Positions 23,301-34,920 of a stretch of 64,000 bases of DNA are shown piece by piece. Positions within the stretch are counted from its first letter, which is position 1. Every line of letters begins with the position of its first letter. The notes below the pieces were generated by a model. The model made no database searches. It was not told where the DNA came from and worked only from the letters and a program-made list of their open reading frames with translations. The stretch covers positions 59,823,628-59,887,627 of the forward strand of contig JAOANR010000003.1 of the NCBI GenBank assembly GCA_030278955.1. Reading direction: 5' to 3'. A program made the position numbers and the translations under genes. The DNA comes from Hygrophila difformis. Its lineage: Eukaryota > Streptophyta > Magnoliopsida > Lamiales > Acanthaceae.

Positions 23301-25398
23301 TTTTAATCGAAAAACAATGCTTACTGAATTCTTCTTTATGAACAGGACAAATGGTGAAGCGCAGCGGCTGAAGTTAGCCTACCCTGACTTTCCGGCTCAT
23401 TTTGTCTGGTACGCGGATAAAAAATTCTGGCAGTTCCGGAAAGTATATAGGGGTGCAGTAGGACGTGTAAGCTTAGCGCATCCGTCAGAAGGGGAACGAT
23501 ACTACCTGCGCTTGTTATTAATGAAGGTGCGATGTCCGACTTCGTTTCAAGATTTGTTAAGGTGCCAGGATCAGCTTGCACAGACGTTCAAGGAGGCTTG
23601 CTGCATCCGTGGTCTATTTGAAAATGATAACAGTCAAGAATTGTGCCTTCGGGAGGCTTCAGGCTTTAGCATGCCTTACACACTTCGTTGGTTTTTTGCA
23701 ACGGTGCTTGTTTATTGTGAGCCTCAAAACCCGCGTGCGTTGTGGGAGATGTTTGAGGATTCGCTTTCTGAGGATTTCGTGAGGATGCAGCTGCCAACAT
23801 ACCTTATCCGGAGTAAAGTCTTGAATCAAATTGGTTCATTCTTGCTTTCAATGGAGAAAACCATAGAATCGTATAATTTAATTGACCATCAACTTCCCAA
23901 TATTTTTCATGAGCATTGTACAAAAGAAGTTGAAGCTGAAATGAATATTATTGTTCATCCTGATGACCTTGAAGCTATTCAACAATTGAATGAAGGACAG
24001 CGTGTTGCGTTTGAGAAAATTACTTGTGCTGTGTATGGTGGGCAGAGTGGTGCATTCTTTGTAGATGGGCCTGGTGGAACAGGGAAATCCTTCCTTTACA
24101 GAGCTCTGCTTGCAGATGTCCGTTCCAAAGGATTTGTTGCCCTTGCTAATGCAAGCTCTGGTATAGCAGCTTCTTTACTTCCTGGTGGTCGGACAGCTCA
24201 TTCTCGGTTTAAGATCCCAGTTGATACTTCAAATGGGATGCATTGTCGGGTAAGTAAACAAAGTTCGTTAGCAAAACTGATCAGAGAGAGCAAGCTCATT
24301 TTATGGGATGAGGTTACCATGTCTAACAAAACTGCAATTGAAGCCCTCAATGAACTGCTCCAGGATGTGATGAGCACTGATGTGTTGTTTGGCGGTAAAG
24401 TTGTTGTTCTGGGGGGTGATTTTCGACAGACGCTGCCCATTGTTAAAAATGGTAGTGAGGCTGATATCATTGCATCATGCTTAGTTCACTCTTCCCTTTG
24501 GCCTTCGTTTCAGACGATCCATCTTACTGCCAATATGCGTGCTCGCTCTGACCCTGTCTTTACATCGTACTTGTTGCGTGTGGGCAACGGAACTGAACCA
24601 ATGGATATGCATTCTATTATTCAAGTTCCACCTGATCTTTGTATCTTATATGAGGATGATTTCTCTTCAGTTCAAAAATTGACTGACTTTGTGTATCCCT
24701 CTTTTGACAGTATGCAGGATGCTGATTATGTTGCAAAGAATAGCATGCTCCTCAGCACAAAAAACTGTTACGTTGAAGAATTGAATGCCATGCTCATTGA
24801 TCGATTTCCGGGCGAACTAATCGAATATTTTAGTCGGGATGAAACAGAATCTCCTGAAAATCAAGCTGTTTATGAGGATCTGCTGAATTCTTTGTCTCCT
24901 GGTAGCCTGCCGCCCCATCGTTTGGCCTTGAAAGTTGGTGCACCAATCATCTTGCTGAGAAATTTGGATCCGACTCAGGGCCTTTGTAATGGGACCCGCA
25001 TGTTGGTAAAAAAATTGTGCTCTAATGTTATTTATGCAACTATTTCTTTTGGTCAGTTCAGTGGTACGGATGTGTTTTTACATAGGATCCCTTTGAAAGT
25101 GCCTTCTGATTTGCAAATCCCTGTTCCTTTCAAGCGTGTCCAATTCCCGATTCGATTGTGTTTTGCAATGACCATTAATAAATCCCAGGGCCAAACCCTT
25201 GATCGTGTTGGAATTTATTTGAAAGAGCCTGTGTTTTCACATGGTCAGTTATATGTTGCTCTATCCCGTGTCCGGTCAGCATCTGACTTAAAAATTCTTA
25301 TTTGTCCTACGGGTCAACTAATTGGTTCGCACAGGACAAAAAACATTGTCTATAAAGAAATCCTTGAATCATCAGCTTTCGTATCATCCCCTCTGTAG
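20306..25398 (+). CDS. Helitron Rep-helicase (RepHel), six exons, open
   Basis: Exons 20306-20420, 20517-20591, 20698-20724, 20811-20864, 21088-21972 and 22058-25398 join with every intron in phase 1 and give 1498 residues without a stop. The protein nicks and unwinds DNA for rolling-circle-like Helitron transposition. An N-terminal cysteine-rich motif C113-X2-C116 to C129-C130 resembles that of plant Helitron Reps. The HUH motif is His578-Ala-His580 in PHAHIL. The two catalytic tyrosines, Tyr714 and Tyr718, stand in YIYKYVCK, the Y-x-x-K-Y-x-x-K signature. The C-terminal PIF1-type helicase has Walker A GPGGTGKS (Lys1062), Walker B WDEV (Asp1136, Glu1137), GGDFRQTLP, KSQGQTLDRV and ALSRVRS. 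The small exons 1-4 are inferred from splice sites; basic RRKRS and RRKLPR may be nuclear signals. The two large exons are certain. The start codon is the least sure point. Confidence 0.9.
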
Positions 25399-26472
25399 TT
25401 GACATTTTTCATTTTCCTTTGGTTCCTATTGTGTCTGCAAATTCGTTTGTACTTTATCGATAGTTGGCACTGGATATTAATTAACCCAGCCTTGTGTGAT
25501 GTGGGCTGGGGGTTGTTGTTGCGAATGATTAGTTTTAATGTATTGTCATGTTGCTATTTCTCCTTTGACCTATGTATTCAGTGTTGCTTTTTACTTTTGT
25601 TGCCAGTTTACCCTGGAGAGGTATTTTCTTCTCAGTCTTGTTTTTTTGTTGGCTTTTCTGTCCCTTTTGGGTTTTCAGTTATATGTGTGTCTTTCCGGTT
25701 TTGGTTAGTGCTTCATACAAGGCTGAGTTTTCCCTTTTATTTTCCCCTGGTTTATTGCATTCTTCGTTCGTTTTTAATAAGTGATATATTTACTTTCTGT
25801 AGTTACAGAATTCATCATCTACAGCATTCCTCCTGCTTTCTTATGTTTATTTGAGTTATTTATATGGCATTTAAACATTTCTTGTATCTTTTAAGAGAAA
25901 TATTTTTTCAGAATGGGGTGTAAAATTGCCCAATTTTTTAAGTTAAGCTGCAGCTTTTGCCTGTGAAATAAGTGTTATGAAATGGGATATTAAGAGGCCA
26001 TAATTTGCCTTTTATTTATTCATCAAGTCTTGTTTAATTTGTTCGGACATATGTGTTCATTATTTTTCCCCTATTACTGATGTCTGTAACTATGCTTGTA
26101 TTTTGATATTTTTTTCCCCCTCTCAGGTATTTGCCACTACAGTTTTTTGCTTTTTTGCACTGATTCCTACACCCGTGGCAAAATTTTTGTATTGCTGTGT
26201 ATTCGTATTTTGTGGGAGGCTTTTTTGAGTGTGCCACTCCTACACACAGGGAGTTTTCGATAGAAGGTCCACCTCTCGCCCAAGGGACATACCAAAGGGA
26301 CCTATTGATAATGCTGTCATCATATTTTGTGACCTATTAATCTAAAGTCCTGTAATGTTCCTAATTCTCTACTTCATGGCCTTACTTAAACTCAATTTCA
26401 GTCTCATTCCTTGACACAGTTAAACATGGTGTAAATACGAATAAGATTTGTGATTCTTTTTGCATTTTGTAG
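25399..26472. other. Helitron spacer after RepHel
   Basis: This is T-rich DNA, presumably the 3' UTR of RepHel and intron-like sequence. The 151-codon plus frame at 25399-25854 lies in the RepHel frame beyond its stop and is Phe/Leu-rich without a family match. I see no gene. Confidence 0.5.
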
Positions 26473-26575
26473 GATGGGAAGACATTGTTCAATGGGCTGC
26501 AAGTTGTTGAGGGGATGAAACTAGACAGAGGCTACATTTCCCCACACTTAATCACAAGCCAGAACAATCAGAAAT
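26473..26575 (+). pseudogene. CPN60: Captured exon of mitochondrial chaperonin CPN60 (HSP60)
   Basis: After TTTGTAG the plus strand reads DGKTLFN, then a Gly-Leu-Gln variant, [14 protein letters not shown] and NQKC. This is the conserved CPN60 segment around residues 180-225 of the mitochondrial protein, where the usual sequence is [27 protein letters not shown] donor-like site follows the Cys codon and the frame stops directly after. Only this one exon is recognisable. CPN60 is a mitochondrial matrix folding machine; a single exon cannot act as one. The exon itself has no stop, so capture is probably not ancient. Confidence 0.8.
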
Positions 26576-27349
26576 GTGTATATTATTGATTGATGCAAAA
26601 ATATTCAATTATGCAAATGTAATTGTACTTGTGCAGTGTGATTACTCAGTATTGGTAATTTTCCTGAATATGGAAACTTAGGATTTCTGTCATAATATTA
26701 TCTGACAATTTTTTCCTTTTTGTATTTCTTTGCAGTGAGAAATTGCATTACATAGGTTCTCCATTGCACTGGGGTTCTTTTTGTGTTTTTTGGTAGCATT
26801 CCCTCTTGGCAGATGCGAAACCAGTCAACTTCTGTGCCAATTTTGTGAGTCTTTGACCCAGTTCTGCAGCTGTTTTTGTTAGAGGTATTTAAGTTTCAGT
26901 TGGTTTGGATTCGCTAGCGATTAATTTATTATTTTCAATTCTCTATTCATCTTTTCTGTATGTTATTAACAACATTGGCTTTCAGACAGTTTTATGGGTG
27001 GGCTGCGTTTGTATTTTCAGAGAAATGTGTTTATGATAAAGCCTATACCTGTTATTGCTATTAAGTGTTTCTATGCCTCATTTTTGTGTGCTATGGAGTT
27101 TGAATGTAGTGGAAATTTTTAAAGTTTAAGTGCATTTTAGTTGGTTTTTTAGGACGCTGTTGAATGCAGCAGAATCTCCTTTTTATGAAGTTTTTGCTTG
27201 GTTTTGTAATGGCCAATAGTGGTTGTTGGAAGTCATGCTGCTTTATTCATTTTTCCCTGTTGAATTCAGTCGGGTATTTTTTAAGTTCTTCATAGTGTGA
27301 TGTAATTTCTAATGTTGTGCTTTCTAACGAATCTATTTTGTTCCCCTGC

Positions 27350-28139
27350 AGACCTTTGATATAGTTGCTGAAAATCCGAATAAGTGTAAGTATTTGCACT
27401 CACAGCTGGTTCGAACACAACCATTGTTGCTGATGAAGTGAGTTCTGACTTCCAGACACATTTACGTATGAAAATTTTTGTGCTTTATAGTTGTCAATTA
27501 GGGTAAAAGTTTAACAACTAATTAAATTTGTAGGTGAAGACATTTAAACCTAAGTTATCGTCGATCCAGGATGAGAGTTTTCTAGGTTCCCTGACATCCG
27601 GACTCCGTTACTGTGGACACTGGAATTGTGGGGTGTGCAAGTTTTAAGGTCAGATTTTTATTGTTGTATAAAATATTCGTATAGGAGTTGGTTCGACTAG
27701 GACTCGTTGTTGTTGTATAAGAATCAACACGATGTGGGATGTATGTTTATACAAATGCGGATACATACATTAAGATAAGCATGGAAAACATAACTTACAA
27801 AAATGTAATGATTGGACTTAATTTGGCCTGATCTTTTTGAATTATTGTCGCAGATATGCATCAAGTTGGGCAATTCAGACGGAGTGGCCTGTTGATGATG
27901 AGCATTTGTGGCCTTTTGATATGTTCCTCACTGAGAAAGAATCGATCTATGGGTGTTAGGCAACCCCGGAGAGGAACAACAGCTTTAAGAATGGTAATAG
28001 GTACTGCACCTATGAGGATGGGTGAGAGACCTTCTCACCACGCTGAGATTCCGTTACCACTTCAAATTTGTAGATCCTCATACCAGGCTGTTACTGTGGC
28101 ATTGAAAATGGTTATTTTAAGGGAACAAGAAGACTGACA
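27350..28139 (+). pseudogene. Captured exon-like fragments of an unidentified gene
   Basis: Two stretches look like exons. At about 27352-27440, after CCCTGCAG, the strand reads TFDIVAENPNKCKYLHSQLV and then meets TGA. At about 27854-27958, after TTGTCGCAG, it reads YASSWAIQTEWPVDDEHLWP, continues with FDMFLTEKESIYG, and stops at TAG. The Trp/Asp/Glu-rich composition is protein-like and not intron-like. I do not recognise the family. They may come from one donor gene or two. Confidence 0.4.
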
Positions 28140-29149
28140 ATTGCTCCTATGAACTTTGTTATCATACCCAGAGGGGATACCATTTTATTTTCTTTCATTT
28201 GTGGTTCATAGCCTGAATCTCTTCAAACATCCCCATTTGGCATTAGTTTTGTGTGGGCTTTCTTCATGTAGAAGGGGCAGAAGGAGCTAGCCAAATATGG
28301 GAAAATGCATAAAAAAAAGATATGTCCAGAAACACAAATTGTAGCACTATCAACATAGGAAGAAAAGAGCCTATACGCAGTTACAGTCCTTAAGTTACCT
28401 TAAAGGAGCTTTTTTAAATTCAATGGACATGTTTTCAGTGTTGTTGCTTTTAACCGGAGGCATGTTTTGTATGAGAAGTTGGTCCGAAATATGTTTACAT
28501 TGTTGCGACAATATTACTTATGTTTTTCTGTGTACTAAATGGCAAAAGTGGTGATCCAGTCAAAGTCCTTGGTCTCCCTATTCCATACTAATTTAGGTAT
28601 CTCCTCTTCTTGTTTCATTGTGTTTCAGCTTAGTACGGGAAAAAAACACTAATTTTCCCTTCGTATCAGTGTTTAATATTCCTTTTGTACTATACTTGGA
28701 ATATTTTATACCCGATGTACTTATTTATTTGGTCTTCTTATTGTTTCCTCTTCACTTTTTAGTTTTTCCCTATGCAATACAATGCATTTATGTTTTCCTA
28801 TAATGTTAGATAATTCGCTGTTGCTTTAGATAACTGTTCAGTTAATTTCATATTTGCGTAATTATTAAATTTTATAGAAAACCTTTAAAATTTTTAGTGT
28901 AATTACATATAGAATTAATTTAATAACACAACTATACAAAGTACAAAATTATTAAGTATTATACAAAATTACATTAATATTTAAATTGTTGATTTAATTG
29001 GAAAGAAGATGCCACTCTATTTTTGATTTTACAAATCTATTGAGTCACAAAAAAATGTGCATATTATTATATCTGTTCGTAATTAGTAACTTAGACTGTG
29101 TAAAAGGGAAAAAGAAATTACTAATATTCTGGGACTTCACATAGTTATA
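28140..29149. other. Helitron spacer, no gene seen
   Basis: Ordinary T-rich sequence. The 61-codon frame at 28618-28803 is hydrophobic by base composition and has no family match. Confidence 0.5.
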
Positions 29150-29408
29150 CTACCTTTGTTCTTTTTTAAATGTACCATTAATGCATTCCACGTCGTCCAA
29201 GACATATTTTTAAAAATTAATAACTCAAATTGTACACAAATAAAAATTATAAAAATTTGATATTCTAAAACTACGTGATTAGATAAATCTAACAAGATCT
29301 CACTTAACTATGTTTTTCTTATATAACAATGTTAAAAAAATTAATCAAAGTTATTTAATGAATAGTTACTACTATGTAAATGGATCACTTATTTGAGAAC
29401 GAAGGTAG
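29150..29408. mobile_element. Stowaway-like MITE inside the Helitron
   Basis: It is flanked by TA, starts CTACCTTTGTTC and ends GAACGAAGGTAG. The interior carries TAGATAAATCTAACAAGATC, the family phrase. A second, end-degraded relative lies at about 29590-29860 (GACGAATTCAACAACATCTC). Both lie just upstream of the RPA-like gene. Confidence 0.75.
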
Positions 29409-30117
29409 TATATGATCATTCATAGTCCAATAAAATTTTGTTAACTTTGTTTTTCTGTGTGATTTTAGAATTTTATAATTTTTCTAATTTTCACATTTAC
29501 ATATTTTGATATATTAATTATTAAGAATGTGCATTATATTTTATTCTTCCTATTTTTTAAAGATATCTATATACCCAGTACACATGCAGCTTAATATATA
29601 TTTTAAGCTATTAATAATTTCAATGCATTATATGTCAAAATTCAAAAAATTCAATATTGAATATTTAGAAGACGCGAAAAATTTGATAAGATTAAATTTG
29701 GGTATATTTGAAATTGCACGCAATTCAATGCACATTTTGAATCATCAATATCTCATATTATATATAGGTAAAAATTATAAAAATTTGATATTCTAAAACT
29801 ACATGATTAGACGAATTCAACAACATCTCGCTTGACTATATAAGTGAACTGAACTCATTAGCCAATAATACATAACAAAACAGAAAATGGAGGCAGTAAC
29901 CGTATCGATTAGAGTGAAACCATCTTTTAAACTGTTTTTTGCCTAAATATCCACCAATGAACGATATGGGTGTTATGATTACATTTCCTTCTATAAGTAA
30001 ACTGATCAATATAGGTGCTTTAGTTTTATTGTGGTGCTCCTCGCTCATTTACTTTTACATCTTTCTTCTTCGTATCTGCAACTCGCCGATTTCAGTCATC
30101 TTCCTTGCTGCGTTCAA

Positions 30118-33100
30118 ATGGAGAGACGGACCGTGCCTATTGCGCAGGTTAACATAACCTCCCGTTCCTTTTGGGTCCTTGTCCAGGCTGTGGACAAAGG
30201 CCCGACCCTCCAATCAACCAACGCGGCTCAACGGACAACGTACCAGAGGCTCCTCCTGACAGACTCGGCGGTTAGTGCATGTTTGTATAATCTATTGTGT
30301 ACGCTAAATTCCTTTTGTAGTTCCTATTCATTTGTTGTTAAAAATTCGTTATCACCATCAAAGATGTTGTATCTTCTTACATTCAATAACCTAAGCTTGT
30401 CTTTATTGTCTCCGTGTGTTCCTGAGTTTTGTTCCTACTTGTCTAATGATCTAAAAACTTGTGTTGTACCGCCTTGCCACTCATGAAATGTGTCACCCAA
30501 TTACGTTTGGTTATGTTTTGTTTTCCTTAATGTGTTACCCATGTAACATTGTTGTATTGGTGTGTTGCCAGGGGGATCTTGTTCATGCAGTTCTTTTTGG
30601 CTCTGACATAAAACTTCACACTAACAGTTTCCTCCCGTACAAGCGGTATTATATGTCTGGTTTTGGAGTCCAACCGGCAATTCCTAAATATCAGTTTGGG
30701 CCTTATGCATATTCGTGGATTGTACGCAGTAGAACAATTGTTGAACCATTCGAGGAGAATGTGCCCCCTCGCATGCGTTTTACTCTTCCATATACAGACT
30801 TTCATGATTTCCAACAGAAGGCAGACTCTGATCAGACAATCAGTTAATCTTCTTGTCCCTTCCCTTTCATTTGTGTTGTAGTAAATTCTATTGTTTATCA
30901 AGTTATGTGCTTTTCTTTATTGTTTTAGCAGATGTTAATACAATCCTTGTTGAAGCTCTTCCACCCCGGCTTCATAATGGCGCTCAGAGTTCTCGTGAAT
31001 TTGTGGTTGTTACAGACATGTGAGTTTGCTTCACTTAACGTTTCATATAAACACTATACCTGATTTGCTTAATTCTTCCTTTTCTGAATTTGGTTGGTTT
31101 GCAGGAACTGTACTTATATTGTTTCTTTATCCAATGAGTTTTGTGTTAAGTATGGTGACCTTCTCGCGGGCCAAGTTGGCTCTGCTCCAAATGTTATCTT
31201 CCTCAATATGAAAGTTTCCACGTTTAACAGTGAGCCTCCTAATTCAGTTGTTTTATAATGGTATTATTCTTTGCTTACCTTTTCTATTTGTTTCGTGAGA
31301 CGTTTATGCTATGTATCTTCTGCAGCACTTTCCCTAACAACTCGCTTCCATACATGCATCTTGGTGAACCCTCCTATTATTGATGGACTTGTCTTGAAGG
31401 ATTGGTATATTCTCCTTATTCCTACAACTTACAAAATTCCACTCCTGCTCCTAATTTAGTTGCGGTATCTAACATTGATATGATAGAAGATGGTACTTAT
31501 CATATATATCCTCATATACATCTACACGAAAATGGATGTCTTTCTAAAATAAAAGGCACAAGTTAATGATTAAGTCTCTCGGAACTTTGTTATGGGGTGT
31601 ATTAACTAACTGATACACCTCACAAGTGCTCTTGTAATCCAATTAAACTGTGTTGCTTTTCACAGGTACAATAAACATGCCGCCGATGTGAAGAAACTTA
31701 TTGATGACGTTCAGTACAGGAATGAAAAAACCTTGCTTCCACCTCCACCTAATGATATTGTTCTCACTGTATCAGCAGCTCTTGATACTTTATCTGAGGT
31801 AACATTCGAGTGTACTATTGTTCCTCCCCTACCGTGGCTATTTTCTGTGTCCAGTTGTTCTTATGTTTTGTGGAATGTATTTTACTAACTCTGTGCATGT
31901 TGATTCAACTTCATCCAAATTTTATCTATACATTTCACATGCAGCGGTCTGTTTGGGTGCGTGGGAAGCTTCAGTTACCAAATTACACGCAACAATTCTG
32001 GTATGTTGCTTGTATCAATTGTCACAGGGCATTAGACGTTGATATTAGTTGGGTAGTGCAGTGTCCTCATTGTCATGAAAAAGCAGGCGTTCAGCCAAGG
32101 TTAGCCACACAGCTGCATTTACTTTTAACTTTTAGAGATGTTTTCCTTTTCTTCTATAACTCCCCGTTTGTTTTCTTTGTAGGGTCCGCCTCAATGTAAT
32201 CCTCGCTGATGTCACTGCTTCCATGATGATCAATGTGTCTGGGTGTTTTGCTGAGACTATTATTGGACATAATGCACAACATCTTCAGACAGCATCTGAG
32301 AATGTATTTATCATCAAATATGTGTATAGCCTGTGTTGATGTTCACTTCAACTTTTTCTTGATCTATACTTTATATTTGTACTGTTGTCTGCAGAATTTG
32401 GCAATCTCCACAGACATTGCTTCAGAGCTCGACAACAAGGAAGTCCTTTGTTTTGTGCGTTCGTATTCCTATTCTCAAGGTGGTCAGGTCCAGTTGAGGT
32501 ATACAGTGGTTGTGGGCTACACAGAACAAGACTTGCATGAGTTCTATTTCCCACCTAGCCCTTCTCCGCCAACTACCGACTGTCTGCCTGCACCAAGCTT
32601 CTTCACAGCCATAAGTCCCAGTAGCAAGCAAAATGATCAGCTATTTACTTCATCTGCCAAGAAAATTGTTGAGAAAATTGTTGCAGCTACAGGCAGCCCT
32701 ACCTCACTACCTCTAAGCGCCAAAAGAGCCCTTGACTTCAGTGTAAATGTTGCTCCAACAAACACACAAGCTTCCACGAAAGCTACAACACCTAAACAAG
32801 ATGTTGCGCTGTCATCTGAACAATCTGCTACAGGCCCTGGGTTGGCAGCCTTGCTGGCTCAACCATCTTCTCCAGATCCACAGGGAAAAACGTTGGAGTA
32901 TGCTGGCATCTCTTCATCAACGAACACCCCATTACCTACAGTTCCAATGTCTGCTACACCCACAGCTGCTGCTTCGTCAACAGTTGTAATTGGTGCAACA
33001 TCTCCTCCTGGGCACGTTTCCTCCCCACCCTTACCTGGAGTTTTCACTCCACCAAAGCGCAAAGCCCCTGCAACGGATGTGAATTCAGCGAATCCGCATG

Positions 33101-33153
33101 GTACCCGTTCCCAGGCAAAGAAATCATCTCCTGGACGCCCTAAAGCCTCCTAG
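30118..33153 (+). CDS. RPA70-like single-strand DNA-binding protein of the Helitron, nine exons, open
   Basis: Exons 30118-30270, 30572-30842, 30929-31019, 31105-31229, 31326-31404, 31666-31798, 31945-32099, 32183-32303 and 32395-33153 join in frame to 628 residues. The acceptor of exon 3 is CAGCAG-like, so 30932 is equally possible and costs one residue. The protein resembles the large subunit of replication protein A: two OB-fold regions (about residues 8-130 and 145-260), then a third OB fold holding a zinc ribbon C307-X2-C310-X13-C324-X2-C327, close to the RPA1 CX4CX13CX2C. The C-terminus is Ser/Pro/Thr-rich and ends with basic PPKRKAP and RSQAKKSSPGRP, a likely nuclear signal. RPA-like genes are known partners of Rep-helicase in plant Helitrons and should cover single-stranded DNA during transfer. 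It lies 4.7 kb after RepHel on the same strand. Confidence 0.9.
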
Positions 33154-33359
33154 ATATTCTATTGTTACGTGCCTGCATTCAACACTTTAGTTCTGTTACT
33201 TACTTGCTGGGTGCTGGATGCCTTTTGCTTAGTCTATAATTAATCCTTTTTGCTTAACAATCCAGGCTGGAATCTTTTGTCTCTCTGCTATCTCTGGACT
33301 TAGACTAATTCTGCTTATTATGTACTTAGTACCTCTTGTTTGTGGATTACTGCAAATCC

Positions 33360-33597
33360 ATTTTGGACATACTTTTGCTGTGGATTTATCGTAATCTATA
33401 CTTTTGTTTATAGATATCGTGTGGTCTTATCATACTATTTTCCATTGGTGCTCAATATATTCATTTCCTGGTGTTCTTTTGGTTTCTCCCACCTATTGTA
33501 GCTTGTGGTTTATTTCGTTTATCTCGTCACTGTGCTGTCCATACTTTTGGCATGGATTTATTGTAATCTATACTTTTGTTTAAAAATATATTGTGGA
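33360..33597 (+). repeat. Diverged direct duplication downstream of the RPA-like gene
   Basis: A phrase of about 60 bp starting CATACTTTTGCTGTGGATTT near 33368 and ending in ATCGTGTGG recurs from about 33541 (CATACTTTTGGCATGGATTT) to TATTGTGG at 33595. The copies are about 175 bp apart. Confidence 0.55.
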
Positions 33598-34025
33598 GAA
33601 GGATTTAAGGGAAATAAGGGTGGAAGAGGATATGGAGGAGAAAGAGGGAGACAAAATTAGTAACGAGAGGGATGATTTCCATAGTGTGCAGGATGAGGTT
33701 GATGCTTTGAAGGTTAATGAAGTGAAGCTGTATTCGGAAAACAAGGCTGAGGATGGAATTTCAGAGGTTACCAATAGATTAAGTGGTTTGAATGGAAGAT
33801 ATAGAAATGGATTCAGGAGATATGGTAATGAGAACTGGAGGGGAAGTGCTGGGACCAAATTTCGCATTCGAACTATCAGTGGTGGAAAAGTAGGATACGC
33901 AAGATCGTGGGAGGAACGTAATGCTGGTTACAATGGGAGATATGCAAACTCTAGAAGAGCTGATGGAGTTTGGGTGAAAAAGGGTGAGGGATTGGGTGAT
34001 GCTGCTGCTAAAACTGCCTCATCTG
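33593..34025 (+). pseudogene. Captured exon of an unidentified plant gene
   Basis: An open plus frame runs from 33593 to a donor-like GGTAAG near 34025. It is Glu/Asp/Lys-rich at first (EEDMEEKEGDKISNERDD), then Arg/Gly/Asn-rich (GRYRNGFRRYGNENWRGSAG), then basic. Codon use and the long open run in otherwise T-rich DNA look exonic. There is no plausible start codon and the frame continues into intron-like sequence. I do not recognise the family. It lies directly after the duplicated spacer, so its left edge may be a capture junction. Confidence 0.5.
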
Positions 34026-34920
34026 GTAAGTTTTTGCGTGCATTGTCCTACAATGTGAATAACTTACAGAAATGGACTTTATATTCGATTTGGCCTGCTT
34101 TTTGTTGATAGCTTATGATTTATCACTGCAATTTACTCTCTCCAAAATGGTTTCATTATTCCATTGTTTGCTTCTGACTCCTAAGATTCCGGATGGAATT
34201 ATGGCTTGTTTCCTAATTGATTGTGCTTTTTGTTGGAGGTTGGTTGTGCTATAAAGCTTACTTTGGAATAATTTATTAATATATGTTTTTGTTTTTTCTT
34301 TTTTTTTATTTTTAGTTTTTATTGTCTATGGATTTTAAGATATACTGTACTTTATTATGGTTTTGGCTATAACGTGTTATATTGCAATGCCATTTATACT
34401 ATATATAATGAATATTTTTCGCTGATTCATGGTGTGCCTTCTACCATGGCTTGGCACAGGCTTTTGCACAGAAAGCTTTGTTTTATGAACAAGAGAATGC
34501 TATCTATGATGTTGTATGTGTATGTCAAGTAGTGCACACTTGTAAAAGCTTTTGTTTTACGAACAAGAACAAAAGTTTAGTTTCATATACGACCACTAAA
34601 CAAATTACTATTAGTTTTCCCACATACCTCAATTTTAGTGTTGAGGTTTGAGGATTTGACAATTCATTGTCAACATCTTTTTAAATAAGAAGGGTTTAGT
34701 TACGAAGTAGTAGAGATCAATTCAGAATATGTTCTTTTTTTGTTCTTTTTATTTTCTTTTGTACCACACTACCACCGGTGACATCTGCACAATATATATC
34801 TCAACCTTTTCAGTAACTTTAGCATGTAATGTTCACTGCATATAACATTAACAATAAGTTAAATTGGTTCCATAACATCAAATTAAACAACATGCTGACA
34901 TAGATTCCAAATACATGGGA
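34026..34920. other. Helitron spacer between captured exon and B3 gene
   Basis: AT-rich, no gene seen. Two similar phrases (GCTTTGTTTTATGAACAAGA at 34475 and a diverged copy at 34548) lie about 75 bp apart. Confidence 0.5.

Noticed and set aside
25399..25854. A 151-codon plus frame in line with RepHel after its stop codon
   Set aside because: It lies behind a TAG, is Phe/Leu/Cys-rich by base composition and lacks a domain; RepHel normally ends at the helicase.
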